Shown: piece by piece, positions 38,612-47,180 of the stretch
Position numbering within the stretch: position 1 is the stretch's first letter
Layout of the letters: every line of letters begins with the position of its first letter
Assembly (NCBI RefSeq): GCF_014652315.1
Contig: NZ_BMYO01000004.1
Location: forward strand, 62,001-126,000
Source: Jeongeupia chitinilytica
GTDB taxonomy: Bacteria; Pseudomonadota; Gammaproteobacteria; Burkholderiales; Chitinibacteraceae
Reading direction: 5' to 3'
Length of the DNA: 64,000 nt
Notes under the pieces: model-generated
The model's database searches: none
What the model saw: only the letters and a program-made list of their open reading frames with translations
Told to the model about the DNA's origin: nothing
Translations under genes and position numbers: made by a program

Positions 38612-40582
38612 ATGCCCATCCATCTCTCGTCCCTGCTGCTGCTGCTTGCCGCTGCCGTCATCACCGTGGTGCTCTGCCGCCTGGTCAAGCTGCCGGCCAT
38701 GCTCGGCTACCTCTTCGTCGGCATGCTGATCGGCCCCTATGCCCTGGGCCTGATCGCCAGCAGCGAGGAAGCCACGCACCTGGCCGAGTACGGCGTGGTG
38801 TTCCTGATGTTCACGCTCGGGCTCGAGTTCAACCTCGCCAAGCTCAAGGCCATGCGCCGCATCGTATTCGGCCTTGGCGCCGCGCAGGTCGGTGCAATGG
38901 TGCTGATCGTGATCATCGGGCTGGTGCTGATCGTCCGGCTGAACTGGGCGGCCGGGCTGGCGCTGGGCGGCGCGCTGGCGATGTCGTCGACGGCGATGGT
39001 GTCCAAGTTGCTGGCCGACCGCAACGAACTGAACGCCGCGCACGGCCAGAACGCGATCGGCATCCTGCTCTTCCAGGACCTGGCGGTCGTGCCGCTGCTG
39101 ATCATGCTGCCGGTGCTCAGCCAGCCGGGCGAGGCGATGCTCAATGCACTGGGGATTGCCGCGCTGAAGATCGTCGTGGTGCTGTTCCTGCTGCTCAACC
39201 TCGGCCAGAAACTGATGCGGCCGTGGTTCAACCTCGTCGCCAAGCAGCATTCGAGCGAGCTGTTCATGCTCAACCTGCTGCTGGTGACGCTCGGCATCGC
39301 CTGGCTGACCGAGCTGTCCGGCCTGTCGCTGGCCCTCGGTGCCTTTCTCGCCGGGATGCTGATCGCCGAAACCGAATACCGCTATCAGGTCGAGGACGAT
39401 GTCCGGCCTTTTCGCGACCTGCTGCTCGGACTGTTCTTCGTCACCGTCGGCATGACGCTGAACTTCAGCCAGCTCGTCACGCAATGGTGGCTGGTGCTGA
39501 TCATCCTCTTCGTCCTGCTGCCCCTGAAGATCGCCATGATTGCAGGGCTGGCACGCTGGTTCGGCGCCAGCGCCGGCGTCTCGCTGCGGACCGGTTTCGC
39601 GCTCGGCCAGGGCGGCGAATTCGCCTTCGTGCTCTTGGCACTGGCCAACAGCGGCAAGCTGCTGCCCGAACCGCTGCTGCAGGCCACGACCGCAGCCATC
39701 GTGCTGTCGATGCTGGCGACGCCCTTCATCGTCCAGCACTCGGACAAGCTGGTACTGCGCTTTGCCGCGTCCGAGTGGATGAACATGGCGGCCAACCTGC
39801 ACCAGATCGCGGTACGCACCATGCAGAGTCAGGGCCACGTGATCGTCTGCGGCTACGGCCGCAGCGGCCAGAGCCTGGCGCGGATTCTGACCGAGGAAAA
39901 GATCCCCTTTTTCGCGCTCGACCTTGATCCGGAGAAAGTCCGCGAAGCCGGTGCCGCCGGCGAGTCGGTGGTTTTCGGCGACGCCGCCAAGCGCGAGGTC
40001 CTGATGGCTGCCGGCCTGATGCGTGCCCGTGCGCTCGTGGTCAGTTACGCCGATACCCACTCGGCGATGAAGATCCTCGAACTCGCGCACCAGATCCGCC
40101 CGGAGCTGCCGGTCATCGTACGGACCTATGACGAAACCGATATCGACAAGCTCAAGAACGCCGGCGCGGCCGAGGTGGTCGCCGAAATCCTCGAAGGCAG
40201 CCTGATGCTGGCGTCGCACACGCTGATGATGCTCGGCGTGCCGCTGAACACGGTACTCAAACGGATCCGCCACGTCCGCGAAGACCGCTACCAGATGTTC
40301 CGCGGCTTCTTCCGCGGCACGACCGAGGATCTCGAGGACAACGCCAACCAGCCGCGCCTGCACACGATCCATCTCGCCAACGACGCCAGCGCCATCGGCC
40401 GGCGCCTCGGCGACATCGACCTGGCGGGCCTGCACGTCGAGGTCAAGGGCGTGCGGCGCAAGTCGATGCCGCCGGCACAGGTTCAGGAGGAGCTGGTGCT
40501 GCAGGAGAACGACGTTCTGGTGCTGCTCGGCGAGCCGGAGAACCTGGCCGCGGCGGAAATGATCCTGCTGCAGGGCAACTAG
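38612..40582 (+). CDS. Kef/YbaL-type monovalent cation:proton antiporter
   Basis: CPA2-family inner-membrane antiporter (656 aa). The N-terminal half has about twelve hydrophobic segments (Na/H exchanger domain). A TrkA-N Rossmann domain begins at VIVCGYGRSGQSLARIL (about residue 408), and a C-terminal TrkA-C-like region ends the protein. This layout fits glutathione-gated or nucleotide-gated K+ efflux systems (KefB/KefC, YbaL); which type cannot be decided. It is transcribed alone and ends at a bidirectional terminator. Confidence 0.9.
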   Translation: MPIHLSSLLLLLAAAVITVVLCRLVKLPAMLGYLFVGMLIGPYALGLIASSEEATHLAEYGVVFLMFTLGLEFNLAKLKAMRRIVFGLGAAQVGAMVLIVIIGLVLIVRLNWAAGLALGGALAMSSTAMVSKLLADRNELNAAHGQNAIGILLFQDLAVVPLLIMLPVLSQPGEAMLNALGIAALKIVVVLFLLLNLGQKLMRPWFNLVAKQHSSELFMLNLLLVTLGIAWLTELSGLSLALGAFLAGMLIAETEYRYQVEDDVRPFRDLLLGLFFVTVGMTLNFSQLVTQWWLVLIILFVLLPLKIAMIAGLARWFGASAGVSLRTGFALGQGGEFAFVLLALANSGKLLPEPLLQATTAAIVLSMLATPFIVQHSDKLVLRFAASEWMNMAANLHQIAVRTMQSQGHVIVCGYGRSGQSLARILTEEKIPFFALDLDPEKVREAGAAGESVVFGDAAKREVLMAAGLMRARALVVSYADTHSAMKILELAHQIRPELPVIVRTYDETDIDKLKNAGAAEVVAEILEGSLMLASHTLMMLGVPLNTVLKRIRHVREDRYQMFRGFFRGTTEDLEDNANQPRLHTIHLANDASAIGRRLGDIDLAGLHVEVKGVRRKSMPPAQVQEELVLQENDVLVLLGEPENLAAAEMILLQGN

Positions 40583-40594
40583 ATCCGGCGAAAC

Positions 40595-40620
40595 AAAAAA
40601 CGCCCGGTCGGGCGTTTTTT
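40595..40620. terminator. bidirectional terminator between the antiporter and protease genes
   Basis: Six A, a 6-bp GC stem with a 2-nt loop, six T: fully symmetrical, placed between two convergent stop codons. Confidence 0.92.
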
Positions 40621-40637
40621 GTTTCGTCGTCGATGAC

Positions 40638-41789
40638 TCATCGTCCGCTCAAACGCGGCCGCTTTCCGATTTTCACCTGCACGGTCTCGCCCTTGCCGGC
40701 CCGGAAGATTTCCATCGGCACCTCGGTATCCGGCCGGAGCCCGGCGATCTGGTTGAGCATGTCCGACGAGTCCTTGACCGGATGACCGTTGATTCCCAGC
40801 AGGATGTCGCCCGGACGCATGCCGGCAGCGTCGGCCGGCCCGGCGCGCACGATGCCGGCGATCAGGGCGCCACGTGCTTCGGCCAGCTTGAACGACGCCG
40901 CCAGCTCCGGCGTCACGTCCTGCGCCTCGATGCCGAGCCAGCCGCGCGTCACGCCACCATCCTGGATGATGGCATCCATCACCTGTCGCACCGTCGTCGC
41001 CGGAATCGCGAAACCGATGCCCAGCGAGCCGCCACTGCGCGAATAGATCGCCGTGTTGATGCCGACGAGGCTGCCACGGGTATCGACCAGCGCACCGCCC
41101 GAGTTGCCCGGGTTGATCGCCGCATCGGTCTGGATGAAGTTCTCGAAGGTGTTGATGCCCAGTTGCGAGCGCCCCAGCGCCGAGACGATGCCCATCGTCA
41201 CCGTCTGGCCGACGCCGAACGGATTGCCGATGGCCAGCACCACGTCACCGACCTGCATGCGCTGGACGTCGGCAAAGGTCAGCGTCGGCAACCGGTCGAG
41301 GTCGATCTTGATCACCGCAATATCGGTATCCGGGTCGCTGCCGATGATCTTGGCCTCGGCGGTGCGGCCGTCGGCCAGCGCCACCTCGATCTCGTCGGCC
41401 GATTCGACCACGTGGTTGTTGGTGACGATGTAGCCGCGATCGGAAACGATCACGCCCGAGCCGAGGCTCGACGTACGCTGCGCGTCATCGCCGCCGAACC
41501 GGTCACCGAAGAAACGCTTGAAGAACGGATCGTTCATCAGCGGATGGCTGCGGGGTTTGACGTCCTTGGCCGTGTAGATGTTGACCACCGCCGGCATCGC
41601 CCGGTGGGCGGCATCGTGATAGCTGTTCGGCGCCGCAACGACACCCGACGCCTCGGCCGGCGCCTGCCGCACGGTCACCACATCCGCAACCGGTCGCGGC
41701 AGCCATTGCGGTGCGACCAGCGAAATCACGAACCAGACCGCGAGGCCGATCGTGGCGGTTTGTGCGAAAATCAACCATAGCTTTTTCAT
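40638..41789 (-). CDS. HtrA/Do-family serine protease with one PDZ domain (DegS/DegQ-like)
   Basis: Periplasmic serine endopeptidase (383 aa). A single N-terminal hydrophobic segment (residues 5-28) without a clear cleavage site suggests membrane anchoring, as in DegS/AlgW. The trypsin-like triad is His126 (TNNHVV), Asp156 (DTDIAV) and Ser230 (GNSGG). One PDZ domain follows (GWLGIEAQ to the end). A single PDZ and an N-terminal anchor fit DegS more than two-PDZ DegP; no sigma-E or anti-sigma gene is adjacent. Its start codon is only 7 bp from that of the divergent Nif3-like gene. Confidence 0.9.
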   Translation of the reverse strand: MKKLWLIFAQTATIGLAVWFVISLVAPQWLPRPVADVVTVRQAPAEASGVVAAPNSYHDAAHRAMPAVVNIYTAKDVKPRSHPLMNDPFFKRFFGDRFGGDDAQRTSSLGSGVIVSDRGYIVTNNHVVESADEIEVALADGRTAEAKIIGSDPDTDIAVIKIDLDRLPTLTFADVQRMQVGDVVLAIGNPFGVGQTVTMGIVSALGRSQLGINTFENFIQTDAAINPGNSGGALVDTRGSLVGINTAIYSRSGGSLGIGFAIPATTVRQVMDAIIQDGGVTRGWLGIEAQDVTPELAASFKLAEARGALIAGIVRAGPADAAGMRPGDILLGINGHPVKDSSDMLNQIAGLRPDTEVPMEIFRAGKGETVQVKIGKRPRLSGR

Positions 41790-41796
41790 CGGCAGA

Positions 41797-42552
41797 ATGA
41801 CGTTGATCGCAAGATTCGAATTGGAAAATTATATCGGACAACTGCTCGCGGTTGACCGATTCCGGGACTATTGTCCGAACGGCCTGCAGGTCGAGGGCCG
41901 GGATTCGGTCCGGAAAATCGCTACGGCGGTCACGGCGAGCCAGGCCGCCGTCGACGCGGCGATCGCTGCGGAGGCCGATACGCTGCTGGTCCACCACGGC
42001 TACTTCTGGAAAAGCGAAGCCGCGCCGATCCGCGGTACAAAGAAAGCCCGCATCGCCGCGTTGCTGGCCGCCGATGTCAATCTGCTTGCCTATCACCTGC
42101 CGCTGGACGCACATGCCGAACTCGGCAACAACGCCCGGCTCGGCGCCTTGCTGGGTCTGAACGCAACCGGCCGCTTCGGCGAACAGGACCTCGGCTGGCT
42201 GGGCGAACTGGCCGAGCCCTGTACGCTCGCCGACTTCGCCGACCGAACCCGTACCGCGCTCGACCGTGCACCACTGGTGATCGGCGACACAGCCAGGCCG
42301 GTCCGGCGTGTGGCATGGTGCACCGGCGGTGCACAGGGCTACTTCCACCAAGCGGTGGAACTGGGCATCGACGCCTTCGTCACCGGCGAAGCCTCCGAAT
42401 TCGTCACCCACCTCGCCCGCGAAACCGGCGTCGCCTTCATCGCCGCCGGCCATCACGCCACCGAGCGCTACGGCGTGCGGGCGCTCGGGGAACATCTGGC
42501 CGGACAGTTTGGTCTGGAACTCATTCATCTCGACATCGAGAACCCGGTATGA
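41797..42552 (+). CDS. Nif3-like dinuclear metal centre protein (YbgI family)
   Basis: Hexameric metal-binding protein (251 aa) of the Nif3/YbgI family, sometimes annotated as GTP cyclohydrolase 1 type 2; the true function is unsettled. Metal-ligand motifs are intact: [15 protein letters not shown] and AAGHHATER. The ATG at 41797 gives [13 protein letters not shown] ahead of the conserved [11 protein letters not shown]. Any ribosome-binding site and promoter would have to lie within the 5' coding part of the divergent protease gene. Its stop overlaps the start of a lipoprotein gene (ATGA). Confidence 0.92.
   Translation: MTLIARFELENYIGQLLAVDRFRDYCPNGLQVEGRDSVRKIATAVTASQAAVDAAIAAEADTLLVHHGYFWKSEAAPIRGTKKARIAALLAADVNLLAYHLPLDAHAELGNNARLGALLGLNATGRFGEQDLGWLGELAEPCTLADFADRTRTALDRAPLVIGDTARPVRRVAWCTGGAQGYFHQAVELGIDAFVTGEASEFVTHLARETGVAFIAAGHHATERYGVRALGEHLAGQFGLELIHLDIENPV
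41828..41833 (-). promoter_or_regulatory. -10 box for the protease gene, inside the Nif3-like CDS
   Basis: On the minus strand a perfect TATAAT lies 39 nt before the protease ATG, inside the first codons of the Nif3-like gene, in a local AT-rich patch. The -35 region is poor. Because the two starts are 7 bp apart, the protease promoter must overlap the neighbouring coding sequence. Confidence 0.4.
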
Positions 42553-43004
42553 ACCTTCGTTTTCTCGTCTCCGTCTCCGCTGCGCTGCTGCTTGCCGCCT
42601 GCGCCACCCCGACAGCCCAGCCGCCAGCCGCCAGCACACCGGCTCCGGACCAGACACAGGCCCAGACTGCAACCGTTCCGAGCATCGTCATCGACGGCCG
42701 CACGCCGCAGGCCATTCTCGACGACGTCGTTGCCTACCGGACGCAGAAAGGCATGCGCGTACTCGCACGCACGGCCAACCGTGTCGAATTCAAGCAGGTC
42801 GTCCCGAAGGCCAAGGTCCCGACCGAAGCCCGCATGCGCTACGAGCTGACCCCGGCCGGCAAGGGCTGGAAACTGTCGGCGCGCGTCTTCCAGGTCAGCT
42901 ACCCGGGCACGACGCGCGAAGCGGTCAGCGACATCACCCCGCAGGTCGCCGACAAGCTCACCGACGAACTGCCCCGTTACGCGCGCAGCGGCGCAAGCTG
43001 GTAG
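42549..43004 (+). CDS. hypothetical lipoprotein downstream of the Nif3-like gene
   Basis: A 151-residue predicted lipoprotein: signal peptide with lipobox LAAC (Cys about residue 19), a Pro/Thr/Gln-rich spacer, then a small alpha/beta domain. I do not recognise a family. Its ATG overlaps the stop of the Nif3-like gene, indicating translational coupling. The 119 nt after it carry the presumed petA promoter (TAGAAT at 43077-43082). Confidence 0.75.
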   Translation: MNLRFLVSVSAALLLAACATPTAQPPAASTPAPDQTQAQTATVPSIVIDGRTPQAILDDVVAYRTQKGMRVLARTANRVEFKQVVPKAKVPTEARMRYELTPAGKGWKLSARVFQVSYPGTTREAVSDITPQVADKLTDELPRYARSGASW

Positions 43005-43123
43005 CAAGCCGGTCCCGTCGTACCCTCTTACCCACGCCGACCGTGTGGTCAGCTTCCTGTTCCCTCGCCGCTCGGGTAGAATTCACGGGTTTAGGTATTA
43101 GTTCCAGACATCAGGGATTGGGT

Positions 43124-43702
43124 ATGAGTGACCAGCAAGTCGATAACAGCAAGCGGCGCTTCCTGCTGATTGCCACCGGCGTCGCAGGCGCCGGTGCGGT
43201 CGCGGGGATTGCGACACCGTTCATCGCGAGCTTCCTGCCGTCCGAGCGCGCCAAGGCAGCAGGCGCACCGGTCGAGGTAGACATCAGCAAGCTCGAGTTG
43301 GGCCAGCAGATCAACGTCGAATGGCGCGGCAAGCCGGTCTGGGTGCTCAAACGCACACCGGAAATGCTCGCCAACCTGCCCAAGCTCGACCCGAAGCTGC
43401 TCGACCCGAAATCGGACGGCAGCGTCCAGCCGGACAACTGCAAGAACGAAGGACGCTCGATCAAGCCCGAGATCCTCGTCGCGGTCGGCGTCTGTACGCA
43501 CCTGGGCTGTTCGCCGACCTTCCGCCCGGACCTCGGCCCGGCCGACCTCGGCGGCGACTGGCTCGGCGGCTACTACTGCCCCTGTCACGGCTCCAAATAC
43601 GACCTCGCAGGTCGGGTCTATTCGGGCGTCCCGGCGCCGAAGAACCTCGACATTCCGCCCTACAAATACCTGTCCGACACCCGGATCATGGTCGGCGAAT
43701 AA
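43124..43702 (+). CDS. petA: ubiquinol-cytochrome c reductase Rieske iron-sulfur subunit
   Basis: Rieske subunit (192 aa) of the cytochrome bc1 complex, passing electrons from ubiquinol to cytochrome c1. An N-terminal Tat-type anchor (SKRRFLL, then a hydrophobic helix) leads to the [2Fe-2S] domain: CTHLGC (Cys124, His126) and CPCHGS (Cys152, His155), with Cys129 and Cys154 as the expected disulfide. First gene of petABC. Confidence 0.97.
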   Translation: MSDQQVDNSKRRFLLIATGVAGAGAVAGIATPFIASFLPSERAKAAGAPVEVDISKLELGQQINVEWRGKPVWVLKRTPEMLANLPKLDPKLLDPKSDGSVQPDNCKNEGRSIKPEILVAVGVCTHLGCSPTFRPDLGPADLGGDWLGGYYCPCHGSKYDLAGRVYSGVPAPKNLDIPPYKYLSDTRIMVGE

Positions 43703-43720
43703 GGCAAGGGGAGCTGAGGC

Positions 43721-45073
43721 ATGAGCAAGGCACAACAAGTAGGACAACAGGTCCTGAACTGGGTTGACGATCGTTTTCCGCTGACGTCGACCTGGAAGGC
43801 GCACGTATCGGAATACTACGCGCCGAAAAACTTCAACTTCTGGTACTTCTTCGGTTCGCTGGCGATGCTGGTGCTGGTGATCCAGATCGTCACCGGCATC
43901 TTCCTGACGATGAACTACAAGCCGGACGGCAGCCTGATTCCGGGCACCAACGTCTCGGTCGCGTTCAACTCGGTCGAATACATCATGCGCGACGTCGCGG
44001 GTGGCTGGATCATCCGCTACATGCACTCGACCGGCGCGTCGATGTTCTTCGTCGTCGTCTACCTGCACATGTTCCGCGGGCTGATCTACGGCTCGTACCA
44101 GAAACCGCGCGAGCTGGTCTGGGTGTTCGGCACGCTGATCTTCCTGTGCCTGATGGCCGAAGCCTTCCTCGGCTACCTGCTGCCGTGGGGCCAGATGTCG
44201 TTCTGGGGCGCGCAGGTGATCGTCAACCTGTTCGCGTCGCTGCCGATCATCGGCCCGGACCTGTCGACCTTCATCCGCGGTGACTTCGTCGTTTCCGACG
44301 TCACGCTGAACCGCTTCTTCGCGCTGCACGTGATTGCCGTGCCGCTGGTGCTGCTGGCGCTGGTCGTCGCCCACCTGGTCGCGCTGCACGAAGTCGGCTC
44401 GAACAACCCGGACGGCGTCGAGATCAAGAAGAACAAGGACCCGAAGACCGGCATTCCGCTCGACGGCATCCCGTTCCACCCGTACTACACGGTCAAGGAC
44501 ATCTTCGGCGTTGCGGTCTTCCTCGCGGTCTTCACCGCCATCGTGTTCTTCTTCCCGAACATGTTCGGCTACTTCCTCGAGGACAACAACTTCATCCCGG
44601 CCGACCCGCTGAAGACACCGCCGCACATTGCACCGGTCTGGTACTTCACGCCGTTCTACGCCATCCTGCGCGCCGTACCGTCCTTCCTCGGCACGCAGGT
44701 CTGGGGGGTACTGGCAATGGGTGCGGCCGTGGTGCTGATCGCCTTCCTGCCGTGGCTCGACCGCTCGCAGGTCAAGTCGATCCGCTATCGTCCGCCGGTC
44801 TTCAAGTGGATCCTCGCCGTCTTCCTCGTCGCCTTCATCGGTCTGGGCATCCTCGGTGCACTGCCGCCGGACGGCCTGCGTACCGCGCTGTCGCAGGTGT
44901 TCTCGGTGATCTATTTCGCCTTCTTCCTCGGCATGCCGTTCTACACCCGCTGGGGCCAGACGCTGCCGGTACCGGAGCGCGTGACCGACACCAACGGCCG
45001 CCGCCAGATGATCTTCGGCATCCTGATGCTGGTGACCTTCCTCGGCGCCGCGATTTTCGCGAAACTGGTTTGA
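43721..45073 (+). CDS. petB: ubiquinol-cytochrome c reductase cytochrome b subunit
   Basis: Eight-helix cytochrome b (450 aa) that carries both b hemes and the two quinone sites. Heme-ligand histidines are visible in the YMHSTGAS and YLHMFRG helices and their later partners. At the ubiquinol-oxidation site the common PEWY motif reads PVWY (APVWYFTP), so the usual Glu is Val. The C-terminal region has the expected extra helices. It is 18 nt after petA and 16 nt before petC. Confidence 0.97.
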   Translation: MSKAQQVGQQVLNWVDDRFPLTSTWKAHVSEYYAPKNFNFWYFFGSLAMLVLVIQIVTGIFLTMNYKPDGSLIPGTNVSVAFNSVEYIMRDVAGGWIIRYMHSTGASMFFVVVYLHMFRGLIYGSYQKPRELVWVFGTLIFLCLMAEAFLGYLLPWGQMSFWGAQVIVNLFASLPIIGPDLSTFIRGDFVVSDVTLNRFFALHVIAVPLVLLALVVAHLVALHEVGSNNPDGVEIKKNKDPKTGIPLDGIPFHPYYTVKDIFGVAVFLAVFTAIVFFFPNMFGYFLEDNNFIPADPLKTPPHIAPVWYFTPFYAILRAVPSFLGTQVWGVLAMGAAVVLIAFLPWLDRSQVKSIRYRPPVFKWILAVFLVAFIGLGILGALPPDGLRTALSQVFSVIYFAFFLGMPFYTRWGQTLPVPERVTDTNGRRQMIFGILMLVTFLGAAIFAKLV

Positions 45074-45089
45074 TTGAGGACGACCACAA

Positions 45090-45866
45090 ATGACCAAGCA
45101 ATTCCGTCGTTTCCTGGCCGCCGTGGCATTCCTCGTCCCGGTTGCCGGCTTCGCCAGCGAGGGCGGCGTCCATCTGGACAAGGCCCCCGTCAACCTGCGT
45201 GACGTCGAAGGCCTGCAGCGCGGTGCGCAAACCTTCGCCAACTACTGCCTGTCGTGTCACGGCGCCATCAACATGCGCTACAACCGGCTGCAGGACATCG
45301 GCCTGACCGAAGACCAGATCAAGGCCAACCTGATGTTCGCCACCGACAAGGTCGGCGAGCCGATGAAGGTGGCGATGCAGGCGCACGATGCCAAGGAATG
45401 GTTCGGTGCCACCCCGCCGGACCTGTCGCTGATCGCGCGTTCGCGCGGCGCCGACTGGCTCTACACCTATCTGCGCGGCTTCTACCGTGACGACTCGCGT
45501 CCGACCGGCTGGAACAACGTCGCCTTCGACAAGGTCGGCATGCCGCACGTGCTGTGGGAACTGCAAGGCATCCAGGAGCCGGTCTACAAGACGGTGAAAG
45601 GCCATGACGGCAAGGACGAGAAGGTACTCGAGGGCCTGAAACTGGTGAAGCCGGGCCTCTTGACCCAGGTCGGCGAGAACAATCAGTACGACCAGCACGA
45701 GTTCGACAAGCGTGTCGGCGATCTGGTCAGCTACCTCGTCTACATTGGCGAACCGGCACAGGTGAAGCGCCAGCAGATCGGCTACGGCGTCCTGCTGTTC
45801 CTGCTGTTCATCCTGATCCCGATCACCTACCTGCTGAAAAAGGAATACTGGCGCGACGTGCACTGA
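45090..45866 (+). CDS. petC: ubiquinol-cytochrome c reductase cytochrome c1 subunit
   Basis: Cytochrome c1 (258 aa). Signal peptide (about residues 1-22), a covalent-heme motif CLSCH (Cys53, Cys56, His57), the periplasmic c1 domain and one C-terminal transmembrane helix (LLFLLFILIPITYLL) ending with basic residues in the cytoplasm. Last gene of the bc1 operon, followed by a very strong terminator. Confidence 0.97.
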   Translation: MTKQFRRFLAAVAFLVPVAGFASEGGVHLDKAPVNLRDVEGLQRGAQTFANYCLSCHGAINMRYNRLQDIGLTEDQIKANLMFATDKVGEPMKVAMQAHDAKEWFGATPPDLSLIARSRGADWLYTYLRGFYRDDSRPTGWNNVAFDKVGMPHVLWELQGIQEPVYKTVKGHDGKDEKVLEGLKLVKPGLLTQVGENNQYDQHEFDKRVGDLVSYLVYIGEPAQVKRQQIGYGVLLFLLFILIPITYLLKKEYWRDVH

Positions 45867-45877
45867 GCACCGATTCC

Positions 45878-45917
45878 GGCAATGAAAAAGGCGCCTTCCG
45901 GCGCCTTTTTCATTGCC
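45878..45917. terminator. terminator of the petABC operon
   Basis: An 18-bp perfect stem with a 4-nt loop (45878-45895 with 45900-45917). The central part is A5-GC-rich stem-T5, so the inner hairpin with TTTTT is the classical terminator. Confidence 0.92.
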
Positions 45918-45980
45918 ATAAAAACCTTTACACATCAATTGCTTAGGTCATTATTTCTGGCTTATCGACAACGAAATCGC

Positions 45981-45986
45981 TAGAAT
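45981..45986 (+). promoter_or_regulatory. probable -10 box for sspA
   Basis: TAGAAT, five of six matches to the -10 consensus, 37 nt before the sspA start codon, in an AT-rich region after the petC terminator. No convincing -35 box at normal spacing. Confidence 0.35.
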
Positions 45987-46022
45987 CGGCGCCATTGCAT
46001 CCACCCAGGGAAACCCGTCGCC

Positions 46023-46628
46023 ATGATGAAGCTCTACTCCGGTACCTCGTGCCCGTTCAGCCACCGTTGCCGCATTGTCCTGTTCGAAAAGGGCATGGAC
46101 TTCGAGATTCTCGACGTCGACACGCACAGCATGCCGGAAGACCTGGCGGTGATGAACCCGTACAACGAAGTGCCGGTGCTGGTCGAACGCGACCTGACGC
46201 TGTACGAATCGAACATCATCAACGAATACATCGACGAACGCTTCCCGCACCCGCAGCTGATGCCGGCCGACCCGGTCATGCGCGCCCGTGCCCGCCTGAT
46301 GCTGTTCAACTTCGAGCGCGAACTCTTCGTGCACATGAAAACGTTGGAAGACGGTGCCGCGACCAAAAAGACCCTCGATGCGGCGCGTGTCGCCGTGCGC
46401 GACAGCCTGACCCAGATCGCGCCGCTGTTCGCCAAGCAGAAGTTCATGCTCGGCGAGGAGTTCTCGATGCTCGACGTCGCGATCGCACCGCTGCTGTGGC
46501 GCCTCGAGCACTACGGCATCGAAATGACCAAGCCGCTGGTACCGATCCTCAAGTACGCCGAACGCCTGTTCAGCCGTCAGGCCTTCATCGATTCGCTGAC
46601 CCCGAACGAAAAGGCAATGCGCAAGTAA
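46023..46628 (+). CDS. sspA: stringent starvation protein A
   Basis: RNA polymerase-associated protein (201 aa) with a glutathione-S-transferase fold, involved in starvation and acid responses. The N-terminal thioredoxin-like part (YSGTSCPFSHRCRIVLFEKG) and the MNPYNEVPVL segment are typical of SspA. Position between petC and sspB is conserved in beta- and gammaproteobacteria. ATG codons at 46023 and 46026 are both possible. Confidence 0.95.
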   Translation: MMKLYSGTSCPFSHRCRIVLFEKGMDFEILDVDTHSMPEDLAVMNPYNEVPVLVERDLTLYESNIINEYIDERFPHPQLMPADPVMRARARLMLFNFERELFVHMKTLEDGAATKKTLDAARVAVRDSLTQIAPLFAKQKFMLGEEFSMLDVAIAPLLWRLEHYGIEMTKPLVPILKYAERLFSRQAFIDSLTPNEKAMRK

Positions 46629-46680
46629 GTTGCACGGCCGGGCACGTCCCGGCCGTTCTGTTCACCCGAGGACGCTGGCC

Positions 46681-47115
46681 ATGCAATCCGTTTCGACCAA
46701 GCCCTACTTGATCCGTGCCATTCACGAATGGTGTTCCGACCACGACTTCACGCCCTATCTCGTCGTTGCCGTCCGCGGCAAGATGCAGGTGCCGATGGAG
46801 TACGTGAAGAACGGCGAAATCGTGCTCAACATCAGTTACAACGCCACGCGCAACCTGAACCTGGGCAACGACTACGTCAGCTTCTCGGCGCGCTTCAACG
46901 GCGTGTCGCGCGACATCACCATCCCCGTCGGCGCCGTCGTGTCGATCTTTGCACGCGAAAACGGTGAGGGCATGGGCTTCGAGTACGAGGGGCCGACCGA
47001 CGGCGAGCAGGAAGACGCACCGGAAAGTGCGCCGGCGTCGAAGGACGACGGTGGCGACGAACCGCCGCCATCGCGCCCCGGTGGCGGTCGCCCGTCGCTG
47101 CGCATCGTCAAGTAG
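46681..47115 (+). CDS. sspB: ClpXP protease specificity-enhancing factor
   Basis: Adaptor (144 aa) that delivers ssrA-tagged proteins to ClpXP. The substrate-binding domain (KPYLIRAIHEWCSDHDFTPY start) is followed by an acidic, Pro/Gly-rich linker and a short C-terminal basic-hydrophobic tail (RPSLRIVK), the ClpX-binding module. It follows sspA by 52 nt and ends before a bidirectional terminator. Confidence 0.95.
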   Translation: MQSVSTKPYLIRAIHEWCSDHDFTPYLVVAVRGKMQVPMEYVKNGEIVLNISYNATRNLNLGNDYVSFSARFNGVSRDITIPVGAVVSIFARENGEGMGFEYEGPTDGEQEDAPESAPASKDDGGDEPPPSRPGGGRPSLRIVK

Positions 47116-47130
47116 CCACGACTTCCCCGC

Positions 47131-47164
47131 AAAACAAAGCCCGCAAATGCGGGCTTTGTTTTTT
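47131..47164. terminator. bidirectional terminator between sspB and the RsmB-like gene
   Basis: A 14-bp stem with AAAT loop: A-rich left arm, GC centre and T-rich right arm ending in a six-T run, between convergent stop codons. Confidence 0.92.
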
Positions 47165-47180
47165 CCGGCGCCGGTTTGGC

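Noticed and set aside
38504..40435. 643-codon open frame antisense to the Kef-type antiporter gene
   Set aside because: Its His/Gln/Glu-rich composition is the complement of hydrophobic membrane-helix codons.
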